Assembly (NCBI RefSeq): GCF_011320225.1
Contig: NZ_JAAOEN010000010.1
Span: forward strand, 124,001-188,000
Direction: 5' to 3'
Length of the DNA stretch: 64,000 bases
From: Phytoactinopolyspora limicola
GTDB taxonomy: Bacteria; Actinomycetota; Actinomycetes; Jiangellales; Jiangellaceae
Part shown: positions 30,016 through 38,917 of the stretch, piece by piece
How the letters are laid out: each line of letters opens with the position of its first letter
How positions within the stretch are numbered: the stretch's first letter is position 1
Notes under the pieces: model-generated
Database searches by the model: none
What the model was told of the DNA's origin: nothing
Seen by the model: only the letters and a program-made list of their open reading frames with translations
Translations under genes and position numbers: made by a program

Positions 30016-30034
30016 TTAGATTAGGCATGCCTTA
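30016..30034 (+). promoter_or_regulatory. iron box (IdeR/DmdR/DtxR-type operator)
   Basis: TTAGATTAGGCATGCCTTA matches the 19-bp actinobacterial iron box (consensus TTAGGTTAGGCTAACCTAA) with the AGGC/GCCT core intact. It lies 110 bases before the ATPase start. It predicts repression of the whole importer operon when iron is sufficient. Confidence 0.88.
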
Positions 30035-30143
30035 GAGATCGAGCTCTGAGGTGGCTCGCGGACCGGAGTTCCCGCTCGGCCCAACAGAGATTGGGTCAAC
30101 CCCGCGGCCGTCGCAACCGACCATCGGTGAAGGGAGCTTGCGC

Positions 30144-30944
30144 GTGCCTTCGACTCTCGTGGCCCACCAGGTGCGGGCCAGCTACGACGACCAACCGGTG
30201 CTGGACGGGGTCAGCGTCGACCTCCTGGCCGGCGGCGTCACAGTGCTCGTCGGGCCCAACGGTTCCGGCAAATCCACGCTGCTGCGTACCCTGGCCCGGT
30301 TGCACACGCCGGACGCCGGCACGATCACCGTCGACGGCGTCGACGCCGCCCATCTTCGGGGCCGTGACCTCGCCCGGCGGTTGGCGTTCCTCCCACAGAG
30401 CTCTCCTATCCCGGCCGGACTCACGGTGCGTGAACTGGTCGGGCACGGCCGCTACGCACATCGTGGCGCGGTCGGCCGGTTGCGCGACGCCGACCGCGAC
30501 GCCGTCGACTGGGCCTTGCACGTGACCGGGACGTCGGCCTTCGCCGGCCGGCACGTCGACGGGCTCTCCGGCGGTGAGCGGCAGCGGGTCTGGATCGCCA
30601 TGGTGCTGGCCCAGCAGACCGGTGTCCTCCTCCTCGACGAACCCACGACCTACCTCGACCTGCGCTACCAGGTGGAGATTCTCGGGTTGGCCCGCAGCCT
30701 CGCCGACGACCACGGCATCACCGTCGGTCTGGTCCTGCACGACCTCAACCAGGCGGCGGCCTACGCCGACCGGATCGTGGTGCTCGCCGGTGGGTCGGTG
30801 CTCGCCACCGGCGACCCCGGCACGGTGCTCACCAGCGACACCATCGAAGCCGCGTTCGGCCTACCCGTCCACGTCGTGGCCCACCCCTTAACCGGCCACC
30901 CCACCTGCCTGCCGTACGCGAGGGCGACGGCAGCCGCCTCGTGA
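30144..30944 (+). CDS. iron-siderophore ABC transporter ATPase
   Basis: 266 residues, FecE/FhuC-type. Walker A GPNGSGKST, Q-loop FLPQSSPIPAGLTVRELV, signature LSGGERQRVWIAM, Walker B VLLLDEPTTYLDLRYQ, H-loop VLHDLNQAAAYADRI. The start GTG 30144 is chosen because GAAGGGAGC lies seven bases upstream and the protein then begins directly with the domain. A frame-open GTG at 30051 would add 31 unconserved residues. Its last bases overlap the binding-protein gene. Gene order ATPase-binding protein-permease under an iron box. Confidence 0.93.
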   Translation: MPSTLVAHQVRASYDDQPVLDGVSVDLLAGGVTVLVGPNGSGKSTLLRTLARLHTPDAGTITVDGVDAAHLRGRDLARRLAFLPQSSPIPAGLTVRELVGHGRYAHRGAVGRLRDADRDAVDWALHVTGTSAFAGRHVDGLSGGERQRVWIAMVLAQQTGVLLLDEPTTYLDLRYQVEILGLARSLADDHGITVGLVLHDLNQAAAYADRIVVLAGGSVLATGDPGTVLTSDTIEAAFGLPVHVVAHPLTGHPTCLPYARATAAAS

Positions 30945-32095
30945 AGGAGTTCCCGTTGACCGATCACCATCGAGCCGGCCCGGACCGTTCCCCGCAGGCA
31001 CCCGCGGGAGTCGTCGGGGTAGACACCTGGCAGCCGCGCCCGGCCCGGACGGCCCGCCCGGCCCGTCCGGCCCGCCCGGCCCCGCACCGGCGGCTGGTGT
31101 CTTCTCTGGCTTTGGCGGCCGCGGCGGCCTGCGTCCTTGCCGCCTGCGGCTCCGACGACGACGGTGAACCGGCCACCAACCCGGACGTGGACACCACCGA
31201 AGAACCCGGCGGCGACCCAGCCGACGCCGGCGGTCCGGTGACCGTCGACACCACACACGGCCCCATCGAACTCGACCAACCCGCCACCCGGGTTGTAGCG
31301 CTGGAGTGGTCGTCGGCGGAAAACCTGCTGGCCCTCGGTGTGGAGCCGGTTGGGGTGGCCGACATCGAGGGGTACGAGCTCTGGGTCAGCGCCGGACCAC
31401 AACTAAGCGACGACGTCGTCGACGTCGGCACCCGGCAGGAGCCGAGCCTGGAACAGATCGAGGCGCTCGAGCCGGACCTCATCGTCACCGACGACGACCG
31501 CTCGGTGGTCAATATCGATCAACTCCAGGACATCGCCCCGACGTACTCGTCGGACTTCTACGGGCATCCGGACGGCCAGTTGCAGGCCATGCGCGATACC
31601 TTCACCGACACCGCCGTGCTGACCGGCGCCGAGGACCGCGCTGCCGAGGTGCTCGCCGAACTGGACCAGAGAGCGGCGGAGTTCGGCACGGCACTGGCCG
31701 CGTCGGACATCGAGCCGACGTTCCTGCTGACCCAGGGGTACACCTACGAGGGTGCGGCCACGGTGCGGGTGTTCGGATCCCCCACCTACGCCTCGGAGCT
31801 ACTCGCCGCCGGCGGCATGGAGAACGGCTGGCCAGGCGACACCGATGCCTACGGGCTCACCGACACCGACGTGGAAGGGCTCACGACGGCCGCCCCGTCG
31901 TCATCGCTTATCTACGTCGCCCAAGAAGGCGACAACATCTTCACCGGCCAACTCGCCGACAACCCGATCTATCAGAGCCTGGAGTTCGTCGAGACCGGCA
32001 GGGTGTATCCGATCGACCCCGGAACCTGGCTGTGGGGTGGCCCACTGACCGCGACAACGGTGTACGACGAGGTCCAGGCCGCGCTTGGCTTCTGA
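30941..32095 (+). CDS. iron-siderophore substrate-binding lipoprotein
   Basis: 384 residues from GTG 30941, which overlaps the ATPase stop. TTG 30956 is an equally likely start because AAGGAG sits 7 bases before it. A long Arg/Pro/Ala-rich leader precedes the hydrophobic segment and lipobox (LAAC). The mature domain is FecB/FepB-like: TRVVALEWSSAENLLALGV, LSDDVVDVGTRQEPSLEQIEALEPDLIVTDD, ELLAAGGMENGWPG, FVETGRVYPIDPGTWLWGGP. The WLWGGP ending and operon context fit a Fe(III)-siderophore binder. It captures ligand outside the membrane for the fused permease. Confidence 0.92.
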   Translation: MKEFPLTDHHRAGPDRSPQAPAGVVGVDTWQPRPARTARPARPARPAPHRRLVSSLALAAAAACVLAACGSDDDGEPATNPDVDTTEEPGGDPADAGGPVTVDTTHGPIELDQPATRVVALEWSSAENLLALGVEPVGVADIEGYELWVSAGPQLSDDVVDVGTRQEPSLEQIEALEPDLIVTDDDRSVVNIDQLQDIAPTYSSDFYGHPDGQLQAMRDTFTDTAVLTGAEDRAAEVLAELDQRAAEFGTALAASDIEPTFLLTQGYTYEGAATVRVFGSPTYASELLAAGGMENGWPGDTDAYGLTDTDVEGLTTAAPSSSLIYVAQEGDNIFTGQLADNPIYQSLEFVETGRVYPIDPGTWLWGGPLTATTVYDEVQAALGF

Positions 32096-34217
32096 CTCCC
32101 TCACCCGTGACCCCGAAGCGGCCGCGCCAGCCACCTCTGGCCGGCGCGGTTCGCTCGGCGGGGCGCTGGCGGTGCTGGCCGGTGCGGCGGTGCTGCTGGC
32201 CGTTGTCGCCGTGCTTCATGTCGGTCAGGGCAGCTCCGGCATCGGCCTCGGCGACCTCTTCGGGATCCTCACCGGCGACGCCCCCGACCAGGTACGAAAC
32301 GTCTTCCACGGGGCGCGGCTGCCCCGGCTGCTCACCGGCCTCGTCGCCGGCGCCGCCCTCGCCGCGTCCGGTGCCCTCGCCCAGGCCGTCACCCGCAACC
32401 CGCTCGCGGCGCCCGAGACACTCGGCGTCAACGCCGGTGGGTACCTCGCGGTGGTGGCGGCCGCAGCCCTAGGGCTCAACCTCGGTGGATTCGCCTCGGC
32501 CGGGCTGGCCACCATCGGTGGGCTGATCGCCGCGGTTGGAGTGTGGGCGCTGGCCGGCCGGCGTGGACTCGTGGTGGGCGGGCGGGTCCTGCTGGCCGGC
32601 GCCGCGGTGACCATGGCGTTGATGTCGGTCGCCACGTTGCTGCTGGTGTGGTTCGAGCGCAGCACTCAGGGCCTGTACTTCTGGGGGAACGGCTCGATCG
32701 CGGCGATCGACTCCACTCGGGCCTGGCAGATGGGTGCCCTCGTCCTCGTGGTGGGTGTGGCCATGGTCGCCCTGATCCGGCCGTTGGACCTGCTGTCGAT
32801 CGGCGACGACGGCGCCCGGGCGTTGGGGGCCAACGTCACCGGGGTCAAGTTGGCCGCCCTGGGCTTGGCGGTGCTGCTGGCCGCGGCGGCCGTGACCGTC
32901 GCCGGGCCGATCGCGTTCGTCGGGGTGGTGGCGCCGGTCACGGTGCGCATGCTCGGTGTACACCGGCACGCGTGGCTGGTGCCGTCGGCCATGCTCATCG
33001 GGGCGGCGCTCCTGCTGTCGGCCGACGTGGTGGCGCGTTCGTTCCTCCGCTCAGCCAGCACGGGTGAGCTGCCGGCGGGTGTGATCACGGCGGTTGTTGG
33101 CGCCCCGATCTTCATCATGCTGGCCCGTCGGATCCGGTTCGGATACGTCGACGACCAAGCCGCCATGGGAGCACGCCGCCGGCTGCCGATCGGTGCCGTC
33201 GCGGTGGCCGGGATCGTCTTGCTGGCCGCGACCGTCGTCGCGGGGCTGAAGATCGGCGACGTGTCGGTGAGCTGGGCCGATCTGGGGGACTGGGTACGGG
33301 GCGCGGAGTCGGCGGTTGTGGAGCGCCGGTTCGGCCGGCTGGCCGTGGCCGCGGTGGCCGGCGCCTGCCTGGCCGTCGCCGGGGTGGCGGTGCAGGCCGT
33401 CGTGCACAACCCCATCGCCGAGCCGTCGATCATCGGGGTGACCGGCGGCGCCAGCGTCGGCGCGGTGGCTTCGCTGATGCTGGCCCCGGCCGCGCCGTCG
33501 TGGGTCTTGCCGCTGGCCGCGCTGGCTGGCGGGGTAGCGGCGACGATGGTTCTGTTGCTCGCGGCCGGCCGCCGGACTGGTCGGGGTGGTGGTACCCGGC
33601 GACGCGGCGGTGGCGGCAGGGCGCGCTTGCGGCCGGGGCTGACACTCGACCCGACCCGGGTGGTGTTGGTTGGTATCGGGGTGGGCGCACTGTGCACCGC
33701 GGTGGTGGCCATTCTGGCGTTGCAGGCCCAACTGGCGGTGAACCGGGCGCTGACCTGGCTGGCCGGCAGCACCTATGGGCGGGGCTTGGACGACCTGCGC
33801 TGGTTCGTTGTGCCGGTGGCCGTCGGAGTGCTGCTGGTCGTCGTGGCCCGTTCGCTGGACCTGCTCGCGTATGGCGAAGACACCCCGCGGGCACTCGGCC
33901 TCGGTGTAGACCGAGCGCGGCTGGCGGTGCTCTTGTGTGCGGCCGTACTCGCGGCGGGAGCCGCATCTGTGGTCGGGGCGGTGGGGTTCGTCGGCCTGGT
34001 AGCACCGCACACCGCGCGGGCTTTGGTCGGCCCGTCGCATCGGCGGCTGATCCCGACGGCGGCGCTGTTCGGCGCGGTGCTGGTGGTGGCCGCGGACGTT
34101 GTAGGCCGCACGGTGATGGCGCCACGTGAGATCCCGGTGGGTCTTGTCGTGGCACTCGTGGGTGCACCGTACCTCGCGTGGCTGCTACGTCGGGCCAGCC
34201 GCCGCGGGGTGGCTTGA
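32085..34217 (+). CDS. double FecCD permease (FhuB-like fusion)
   Basis: 710 residues containing two complete FecCD/BtuC permease domains in tandem, about 1-345 and 375-710, each with about ten helices. Each repeat has its own motifs: RLPRLLTGLVAGAALAASGA, TRNPLAAPETLGVNAGG and GPIAFVGVVAPVTVRMLG in the first; RFGRLAVAAVAGACLAVAGV, VHNPIAEPSIIGVTGGAS and GAVGFVGLVAPHTARALVG in the second. This is the FhuB arrangement, a pre-assembled heterodimer. The TTG at 32085 overlaps the binding-protein stop by 11 bases. A Gly/Arg-rich cytoplasmic insert (GRGGGTRRRGGGGRAR) lies in domain 2. Confidence 0.92.
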   Translation: MASDSLTRDPEAAAPATSGRRGSLGGALAVLAGAAVLLAVVAVLHVGQGSSGIGLGDLFGILTGDAPDQVRNVFHGARLPRLLTGLVAGAALAASGALAQAVTRNPLAAPETLGVNAGGYLAVVAAAALGLNLGGFASAGLATIGGLIAAVGVWALAGRRGLVVGGRVLLAGAAVTMALMSVATLLLVWFERSTQGLYFWGNGSIAAIDSTRAWQMGALVLVVGVAMVALIRPLDLLSIGDDGARALGANVTGVKLAALGLAVLLAAAAVTVAGPIAFVGVVAPVTVRMLGVHRHAWLVPSAMLIGAALLLSADVVARSFLRSASTGELPAGVITAVVGAPIFIMLARRIRFGYVDDQAAMGARRRLPIGAVAVAGIVLLAATVVAGLKIGDVSVSWADLGDWVRGAESAVVERRFGRLAVAAVAGACLAVAGVAVQAVVHNPIAEPSIIGVTGGASVGAVASLMLAPAAPSWVLPLAALAGGVAATMVLLLAAGRRTGRGGGTRRRGGGGRARLRPGLTLDPTRVVLVGIGVGALCTAVVAILALQAQLAVNRALTWLAGSTYGRGLDDLRWFVVPVAVGVLLVVVARSLDLLAYGEDTPRALGLGVDRARLAVLLCAAVLAAGAASVVGAVGFVGLVAPHTARALVGPSHRRLIPTAALFGAVLVVAADVVGRTVMAPREIPVGLVVALVGAPYLAWLLRRASRRGVA

Positions 34218-34252
34218 GCGGTCCACCGTCGTGGGCGACACGGAACCGCGGG

Positions 34253-35218
34253 TCACGCCGAAGGGCCGAGCCAGGTGATCGACCGGCCGTGTTGTTCGGT
34301 GAGTGCTACCGGATGCCCGTCCAGGGCCAGCAGGAACGATCCCGCAGCGTCGGCGGGGAGCCGCGCTTGGGCGGTGATGTGTGGAAATACGTTGAGACTC
34401 TCGTTCGAGATCCAATGGCCGGGTAGCTGGCGCACCGCGCTCTCGAAAGTAGCTCGCGCCGTCGGGTCGACGTAGGCGATCACGGCGCTGTGGAACACCA
34501 CGAGAGTGGCGTCGGCCGGTGCCTCGGCGGCAAGCGCGGGCAGGTCGGTGAGGAGGTCACCCCGGCGGATATCCGGTGGGTCGGAGCGGATGGCTGCCGC
34601 GGCGGCGTGTAGGCGAGCGCTACGCTCATGGTGTTCCGGCCAGATGAGGGCGTCCAACCAGCGCAGCGCGTCGTCGTCGGTGAGATCGATCGGGTTGAGG
34701 TCGAGACCGGCCCGCCAGGTCACCGTCGGCACCTGTTCCGGCAACGGCACGTCGCCCTTGACCGCGCAGGCCAGCTCGACCGGACCGCTGGCCGGCCCCA
34801 CCACGTGGGCGCCATATCGGTACCGATACACGTCGGGATACAGGCACAACCCCGCCGACGCACCTACTTCGAGCAGGGCCAGTGGTTGCGGAAGCTGGGC
34901 GAGCACGGGCAGCAGCACGGCGCAGCGGCCCGCCTCATTGGTTTGGGTCCGTCGATTGCGCATGACGTCGCTGACCTCGGTCCAGTGGTCCCTGACCCAG
35001 TCGCTGAAGGCGGCGGGATCACCGACCGGACCCCCCAGATAACGAGCGGCGCCGAAGAGCAGGTTGGGCTGACGTTTGAGCGGTGGGAGCTGATCGATCA
35101 GTTCGATCATCGCGGAGTCGGCGGCGACCGTGTGCGCCAGCCGTTCATAGGTCGGTGACGTCCCGCGTGCGTACTTTTCGGCAAAGTTGCGGTACTGCTC
35201 GGATGTGCTCGCCGCCAT
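34253..35218 (-). CDS. DUF2332 family protein
   Basis: 321 residues. It begins with QYRNFAEKYARGTSPTYERLA and has LLFGAARYLGG, LLEVGASAGLCLYPD and ATLVVFHSAVIAYVD. These are the recurring blocks of actinobacterial DUF2332. The LEVGASAGL loop looks like a SAM-type Gly-rich loop, so a methyltransferase-related fold is possible, but no function is known. It converges with the iron importer operon (35 bases apart). The CoA-binding gene lies upstream on the same strand. Confidence 0.82.
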   Translation of the reverse strand: MAASTSEQYRNFAEKYARGTSPTYERLAHTVAADSAMIELIDQLPPLKRQPNLLFGAARYLGGPVGDPAAFSDWVRDHWTEVSDVMRNRRTQTNEAGRCAVLLPVLAQLPQPLALLEVGASAGLCLYPDVYRYRYGAHVVGPASGPVELACAVKGDVPLPEQVPTVTWRAGLDLNPIDLTDDDALRWLDALIWPEHHERSARLHAAAAAIRSDPPDIRRGDLLTDLPALAAEAPADATLVVFHSAVIAYVDPTARATFESAVRQLPGHWISNESLNVFPHITAQARLPADAAGSFLLALDGHPVALTEQHGRSITWLGPSA

Positions 35219-35264
35219 TTAGTCCTCCTCCGTGGCACGTGTGTCGCCGTCCGTCCGGGCCCGG

Positions 35265-35693
35265 TCAGTACCCGAGCTTGGGGCCTTCGATGGCCGGACA
35301 GGTGTCCATGACGACGTCGAGCCCGGCGTCTTTCGCGCGTTGTGCGGCTTCCTCGTCGATCACACCGAGTTGTAGCCAGACCGCGCGGATACCCAACCGG
35401 TCTTTCTCGGCGATGGCCTCGTCGACGACGGCACCTACGCGTTGGCTGTTCACGAAGCAGTCCACGACGTCCACCGGGCCGGGAACATCGGCTAGCCGGG
35501 CGTAGCCCGTAGCTCCGTGGGCGTCCTCGGCGCGTGGGTTGATTGGTACCAACCGCATGCCGAGAGCACGGTGCAGATATTGGCTCACGCTGTACGCGGT
35601 GCGTGAGGTATTCGCGGAGAGGCCGACGACGGCCCAGGTGGCGGGGGTGGTGACCAGCCGGCGGATGACACCGGCGTCGTTCTCGTGGCTCAT
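35265..35693 (-). CDS. CoA-binding protein (YccU-like)
   Basis: 142 residues, a single Rossmann-type CoA_binding domain. TWAVVGLSANTSRTAYSVSQ holds the nucleotide loop, then RLVPINPRAED, DVVDCFVNSQRV and the C-terminal VVMDTCPAIEGPKLGY with the conserved Cys-Pro. Members bind CoA; the cellular role is unknown. It starts at ATG 35693, 18 bases from the MFS stop, same strand. Confidence 0.87.
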   Translation of the reverse strand: MSHENDAGVIRRLVTTPATWAVVGLSANTSRTAYSVSQYLHRALGMRLVPINPRAEDAHGATGYARLADVPGPVDVVDCFVNSQRVGAVVDEAIAEKDRLGIRAVWLQLGVIDEEAAQRAKDAGLDVVMDTCPAIEGPKLGY

Positions 35694-35711
35694 ATGGCCA
35701 CTGTTCCATGC

Positions 35712-36944
35712 CTATGACGTTCCGCGCCGGGGCGGGGTGGAGCCGGAGGTTGAGGGCAGAAAACCGGCGACGATCACCGATCCGGCCACGATCGCGGCCA
35801 TCGCGGCCAGCAGTACCGGAGCACCGTGCACCGCCGCGAACCCGGCAGCAGCCGCACCGGCCGCGCTGGCAGTCAGCTTGAGGCTGGCGCCAACCATGAA
35901 CACCTGAGTACGCGCGACGGGCGGGCTGGTCGCCGTACGTACGTGCAGGGTCACCGTCAGCAGCGGGCCGTCGGCGAACCCGGCTAGTGCGAAGCACACC
36001 GCGGCCACGGCGATGGATGGGGTGAGAGCCGCCAGGCCGAGCGACCCAGCGATGACGGCAAGGCTGGTGAGGATCACCGGCATGGCCGGCAGGGTGCGGG
36101 CCCGCCGGTGGGTCATCGCCAGCGACCCCAGCGTTGCGCCAGCGGCAACAGCGGAGAGGAACAGCCCGCCGGTGCTTTCCGCGGCACCGAGGTGGACGGC
36201 CAGCAGAGGCGCGGTCACCGCCAGCCCACCGAGCCCCGCGTGCGCGAGGGTGGTGACCACGGTGGTGGCCCGGAGTATGGGAATCCGCCAGATGGTGGTG
36301 AATCCGGCCAGGAGCCCCGGTGCGACTTCGCTACCGCCAGATGGTGTTCGTGGCCTCAGATGGTGTGTTCGGCCATCTGGCGGTAGCGAAGTCGCACACA
36401 ACGCGGCCAGCGCCGCCACCGCCGCGAGGGTGTACGCCGCCGCTGCCGGTGATGCGAGGGCGGCCAGCAGAGCGCCGAGGCCGGGCCCGGCGATACCGGC
36501 GACGTTGTAGGTCGCCGCGTCCACGGCGTGGGCGCCCGGCCGTTGATCCGGCGATACGAGACCGCCGATGAAACTGGACAACCCACCCAGCAGAAGGGGA
36601 CCAGCGCTACCACCGGCCAGTGCTATCAGCACCGTGAATGGCCACGATAGATGGCCGACGGAGCTGGCTAGGCCGGCCAGTGCGGCCGCGACGACGAAGG
36701 CGGCGGCCACGGTGACCGCCACCGGGCGGCCGGTGCGGTCGCGCAGGTGTCCGCCGAGTGGGCCGGTGACCACGTGCGGCACCGTCATGGCCGCGACCAG
36801 CAGGCCACCGAGCCAGGCCTGACCGGTCCGGTCGAGGGCCAGCAGGACGATGACGATGGGGGCACCTTCCTCGGCGGTGCGGCCGAGCAGTGCGGTACCG
36901 ATGTACGACGGAGGTAGACCAACGGAAGGGTGTAACGGCTTCAT
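35712..36944 (-). CDS. MFS transporter carrying a palindromic coding insert
   Basis: 410 residues with about 12 helices. Motif-A-like GPLGGHLRDRTGRPVA follows helix 2. Residues 183-208, in the central cytoplasmic loop between the two six-helix halves, are encoded by a 76-bp perfect inverted repeat and read SLPPDGRTHHLRPRTPSGGS. The C-terminal VIVAGFLPST is encoded by a sequence also found in the intergenic family C element. It looks like a drug exporter of the MdfA/YfkL-like type; the substrate is unknown. It is divergent from the CGNR regulator gene with only 30 bases between starts, so the two are probably co-regulated. Confidence 0.85.
   Translation of the reverse strand: MKPLHPSVGLPPSYIGTALLGRTAEEGAPIVIVLLALDRTGQAWLGGLLVAAMTVPHVVTGPLGGHLRDRTGRPVAVTVAAAFVVAAALAGLASSVGHLSWPFTVLIALAGGSAGPLLLGGLSSFIGGLVSPDQRPGAHAVDAATYNVAGIAGPGLGALLAALASPAAAAYTLAAVAALAALCATSLPPDGRTHHLRPRTPSGGSEVAPGLLAGFTTIWRIPILRATTVVTTLAHAGLGGLAVTAPLLAVHLGAAESTGGLFLSAVAAGATLGSLAMTHRRARTLPAMPVILTSLAVIAGSLGLAALTPSIAVAAVCFALAGFADGPLLTVTLHVRTATSPPVARTQVFMVGASLKLTASAAGAAAAGFAAVHGAPVLLAAMAAIVAGSVIVAGFLPSTSGSTPPRRGTS
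35749..35779. repeat. family C fragment inside the MFS gene
   Basis: 31 bases (GTTGAGGGCAGAAAACCGGC...) match 29817-29847 at 29 positions. Here the sequence is part of the coding region for the C-terminal tail of the MFS protein. It is a single arm with no complementary partner nearby. Confidence 0.8.
36321..36396. repeat. 76-bp inverted repeat inside the MFS coding region
   Basis: Arms TGCGACTTCGCTACCGCCAG... (36321-36344) and 36373-36396 are perfect 24-bp complements around a 28-base loop. It stays in frame and encodes a hydrophilic loop between the N- and C-terminal halves of the transporter. Confidence 0.93.
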
Positions 36945-36974
36945 TATCGAGCACGTTACAGTACTCTGGGCGGC

Positions 36975-37535
36975 GTGGACACCTTCCGGCCCGTCGCCCG
37001 GCTCGTCGCCCTGCTTAATGCCGTGCCAGCTGCCGCGGAACCAGATGCTGTGGCCATTGGGCAGCTAGTTACCGTCCTCCGCGACCACGGCGAGGATCTT
37101 GAGTCTCTAGCCAGCGCCGATGCGCTCGAACTGATCCAGGCGCTGGATCGGCTGCGCGACGTGCTCGCTATCGACGACGTCGACGGAGCCGCGGTGGCGA
37201 TCAACGAGATCTTCGATGAGGTCGCGGCCCGGCCCCGGCTGTCCAGGCACGGCGGCACCGCCTGGCACATCCACGTCGATCCGGACGACGCCGACTCCGG
37301 CTGGGGCACCTGGTTACTCGCCAGCAGCGCACTCGCGCTGGCCGGCATCATCCAGGAACACGCCCGCCGGACCTGGGGGCGGTGCGAGGCCGCGGGGTGC
37401 CAGCGGTATTTCGTCGGCGACGGCCGGGGAGGTGCGCGTCGGTACTGCTCGACGACGTGCTCGAGTCGGGCCCGGGTCGCCCAGCACCGTAGTCGCCTGC
37501 GCACCTCCGACGTGTCAGGCCGGACAAGTCGCTGA
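36975..37535 (+). CDS. CGNR zinc-finger regulator with ABATE domain
   Basis: 186 residues. The N-terminal ABATE-like stress-sensor part precedes a C-terminal CGNR-type zinc finger: WGRCEAAGCQRYFVGDGRGGARRYCSTTCSSRARVAQHR, quoted here in two parts as RCEAAGCQRYFV and RRYCSTTCSSRARVAQHR, with four Cys. These are DNA-binding regulators of unknown signal. The last seven residues, VSGRTSR, come from the arm of a palindromic repeat. The start GTG 36975 is 30 bases from the divergent MFS start, so it probably controls that exporter. Confidence 0.85.
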   Translation: MDTFRPVARLVALLNAVPAAAEPDAVAIGQLVTVLRDHGEDLESLASADALELIQALDRLRDVLAIDDVDGAAVAINEIFDEVAARPRLSRHGGTAWHIHVDPDDADSGWGTWLLASSALALAGIIQEHARRTWGRCEAAGCQRYFVGDGRGGARRYCSTTCSSRARVAQHRSRLRTSDVSGRTSR

Positions 37536-37639
37536 GCTGCGGTGCTGGGTCTGTCAGGCCTGACACGAGTGGGGGCCTGCCGAAGTTGTCAGGGTTTACG
37601 ACTCACCAGCTGCTGCCCACCGACTTGTCCGGCCTGACA
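37513..37639. repeat. inverted repeat, family E, joining two gene ends
   Basis: TGTCAGGCCGGACAAGTCG (37513-37531) and its exact complement (37621-37639), with a central palindrome TGTCAGGCCTGACA at 37552-37565. The left arm encodes the last residues of the CGNR protein; the right arm encodes VRPDKS near the HutI C-terminus. The same 12-15 base core appears at 40219, 40258 and 40599. Confidence 0.92.
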
Positions 37640-38805
37640 GGTCGCAAGGTGGAGGCGGTCGGTACGCCGGGACGGTAGGCCAGATGCCGATACGACGGTG
37701 CATCCAGCACACACAGGTCTGGCCGGGCGCCAACCCGCAGGTGCCCTACGTCGTCCCGGCGCAACGCCCGTGCACCACCGGCCGTAGCCGACCACAACGC
37801 CTCGGCCGGCGTCATCCCCATCTCCCGCACCGCCAGCGCGATACAGAACGGCATCGACGATGTAAAACAACTCCCCGGATTGCAGTCGGTAGCCAAAGCG
37901 ACGGTTATCCCGGCGGCCCGCAACCGCCGGGCGTCTGGGTACGGCGAACGTGTCGAGAACTCCACCCCCGGCAGCAGCGTCGCAACCGGGCCACCTGACG
38001 ACGCGGCGTCGGCCAGCAGATCGACGTCGTCGCCGGTCAGATACGTGCAGTGATCCACGCTGGCCGCGCCCAGCTCCACCCCCAACGCCACCCCCGGTCC
38101 GGCCCCGAGTTGCCCGGCATGCACGCGCAACCCCAGCCCCGCACGGGCCGCGGCCTCCAGCACGGTCCGAGACTCATCCTCGTCGAACGCGGTAGGCGCC
38201 CCGGGCTCGCAGAACACGTCGGCCCACCGGGCATGGGGCGCGCACGCCTCCAACATCGGACCGGTGACTAGGTCGACGTAGCCGGCCCGGTCCTCCCGGT
38301 ACTCGGGCGGCACCACGTGGGCCCCCAGGAAGGTGGTTTCCGGCGTCAACGTGGCGGCGATCCGTAGTGCCCGGGCCTCGTCGTCGACGGTCAGCCCGTA
38401 TCCGCTTTTGATCTCGACGGTGGTGGTGCCCTGCCGGCGCATCTCCGCTACCAGGGCTGCTGCGCGCGTGGTGAGTTCGTCGTCGGTCGCGGACCGGGTC
38501 GCGGCCATCGTGGTCGCGATTCCGCCGCCGTCGTAGTTTTCACCGTTCATGCGGGCCTCGAACTCGCGGGCTCGGTCGCCGGCGAAGACGACGTGGCTGT
38601 GCGAGTCGACGAAACCAGGCACCACCGCCCGCCCGTCGACGTCCACTCGGTGATCCGCCTCAGGGGCCGCCGACGCCGGCCCGGTCCACAACACGGCATC
38701 CCCGTCCACCACCACAGCGGCCCGTTCGACGATGCCCAGTCCCGGGCCGTGTGCCGGGTCGATGGTCACCAGCTCGCCGATGCCGGTGATGAGTGTGCTG
38801 CTCAC
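37603..38805 (-). CDS. hutI: imidazolonepropionase
   Basis: 400 residues, amidohydrolase superfamily, hydrolysing 4-imidazolone-5-propanoate to N-formimino-L-glutamate. Metal site [12 protein letters not shown], then [50 protein letters not shown] and [18 protein letters not shown]. The start GTG 38805 is supported by GGAGG five bases upstream; the open frame extends further but without homology. The C-terminus [13 protein letters not shown] is an extension contributed by the family E repeat. It is the last gene of the hut run. Confidence 0.93.
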   Translation of the reverse strand: MSSTLITGIGELVTIDPAHGPGLGIVERAAVVVDGDAVLWTGPASAAPEADHRVDVDGRAVVPGFVDSHSHVVFAGDRAREFEARMNGENYDGGGIATTMAATRSATDDELTTRAAALVAEMRRQGTTTVEIKSGYGLTVDDEARALRIAATLTPETTFLGAHVVPPEYREDRAGYVDLVTGPMLEACAPHARWADVFCEPGAPTAFDEDESRTVLEAAARAGLGLRVHAGQLGAGPGVALGVELGAASVDHCTYLTGDDVDLLADAASSGGPVATLLPGVEFSTRSPYPDARRLRAAGITVALATDCNPGSCFTSSMPFCIALAVREMGMTPAEALWSATAGGARALRRDDVGHLRVGARPDLCVLDAPSYRHLAYRPGVPTASTLRPVRPDKSVGSSW

Positions 38806-38917
38806 AACGTCCTCCATGGGTTCGTCGGCTCCTGGACGGTCCTGGGGCAGGGGCGGACGGTCTTGGGGCAGGCCCCGGCGCTGCTGGCGTAGACCGCCGT
38901 CACGACCCAATGGGCGC

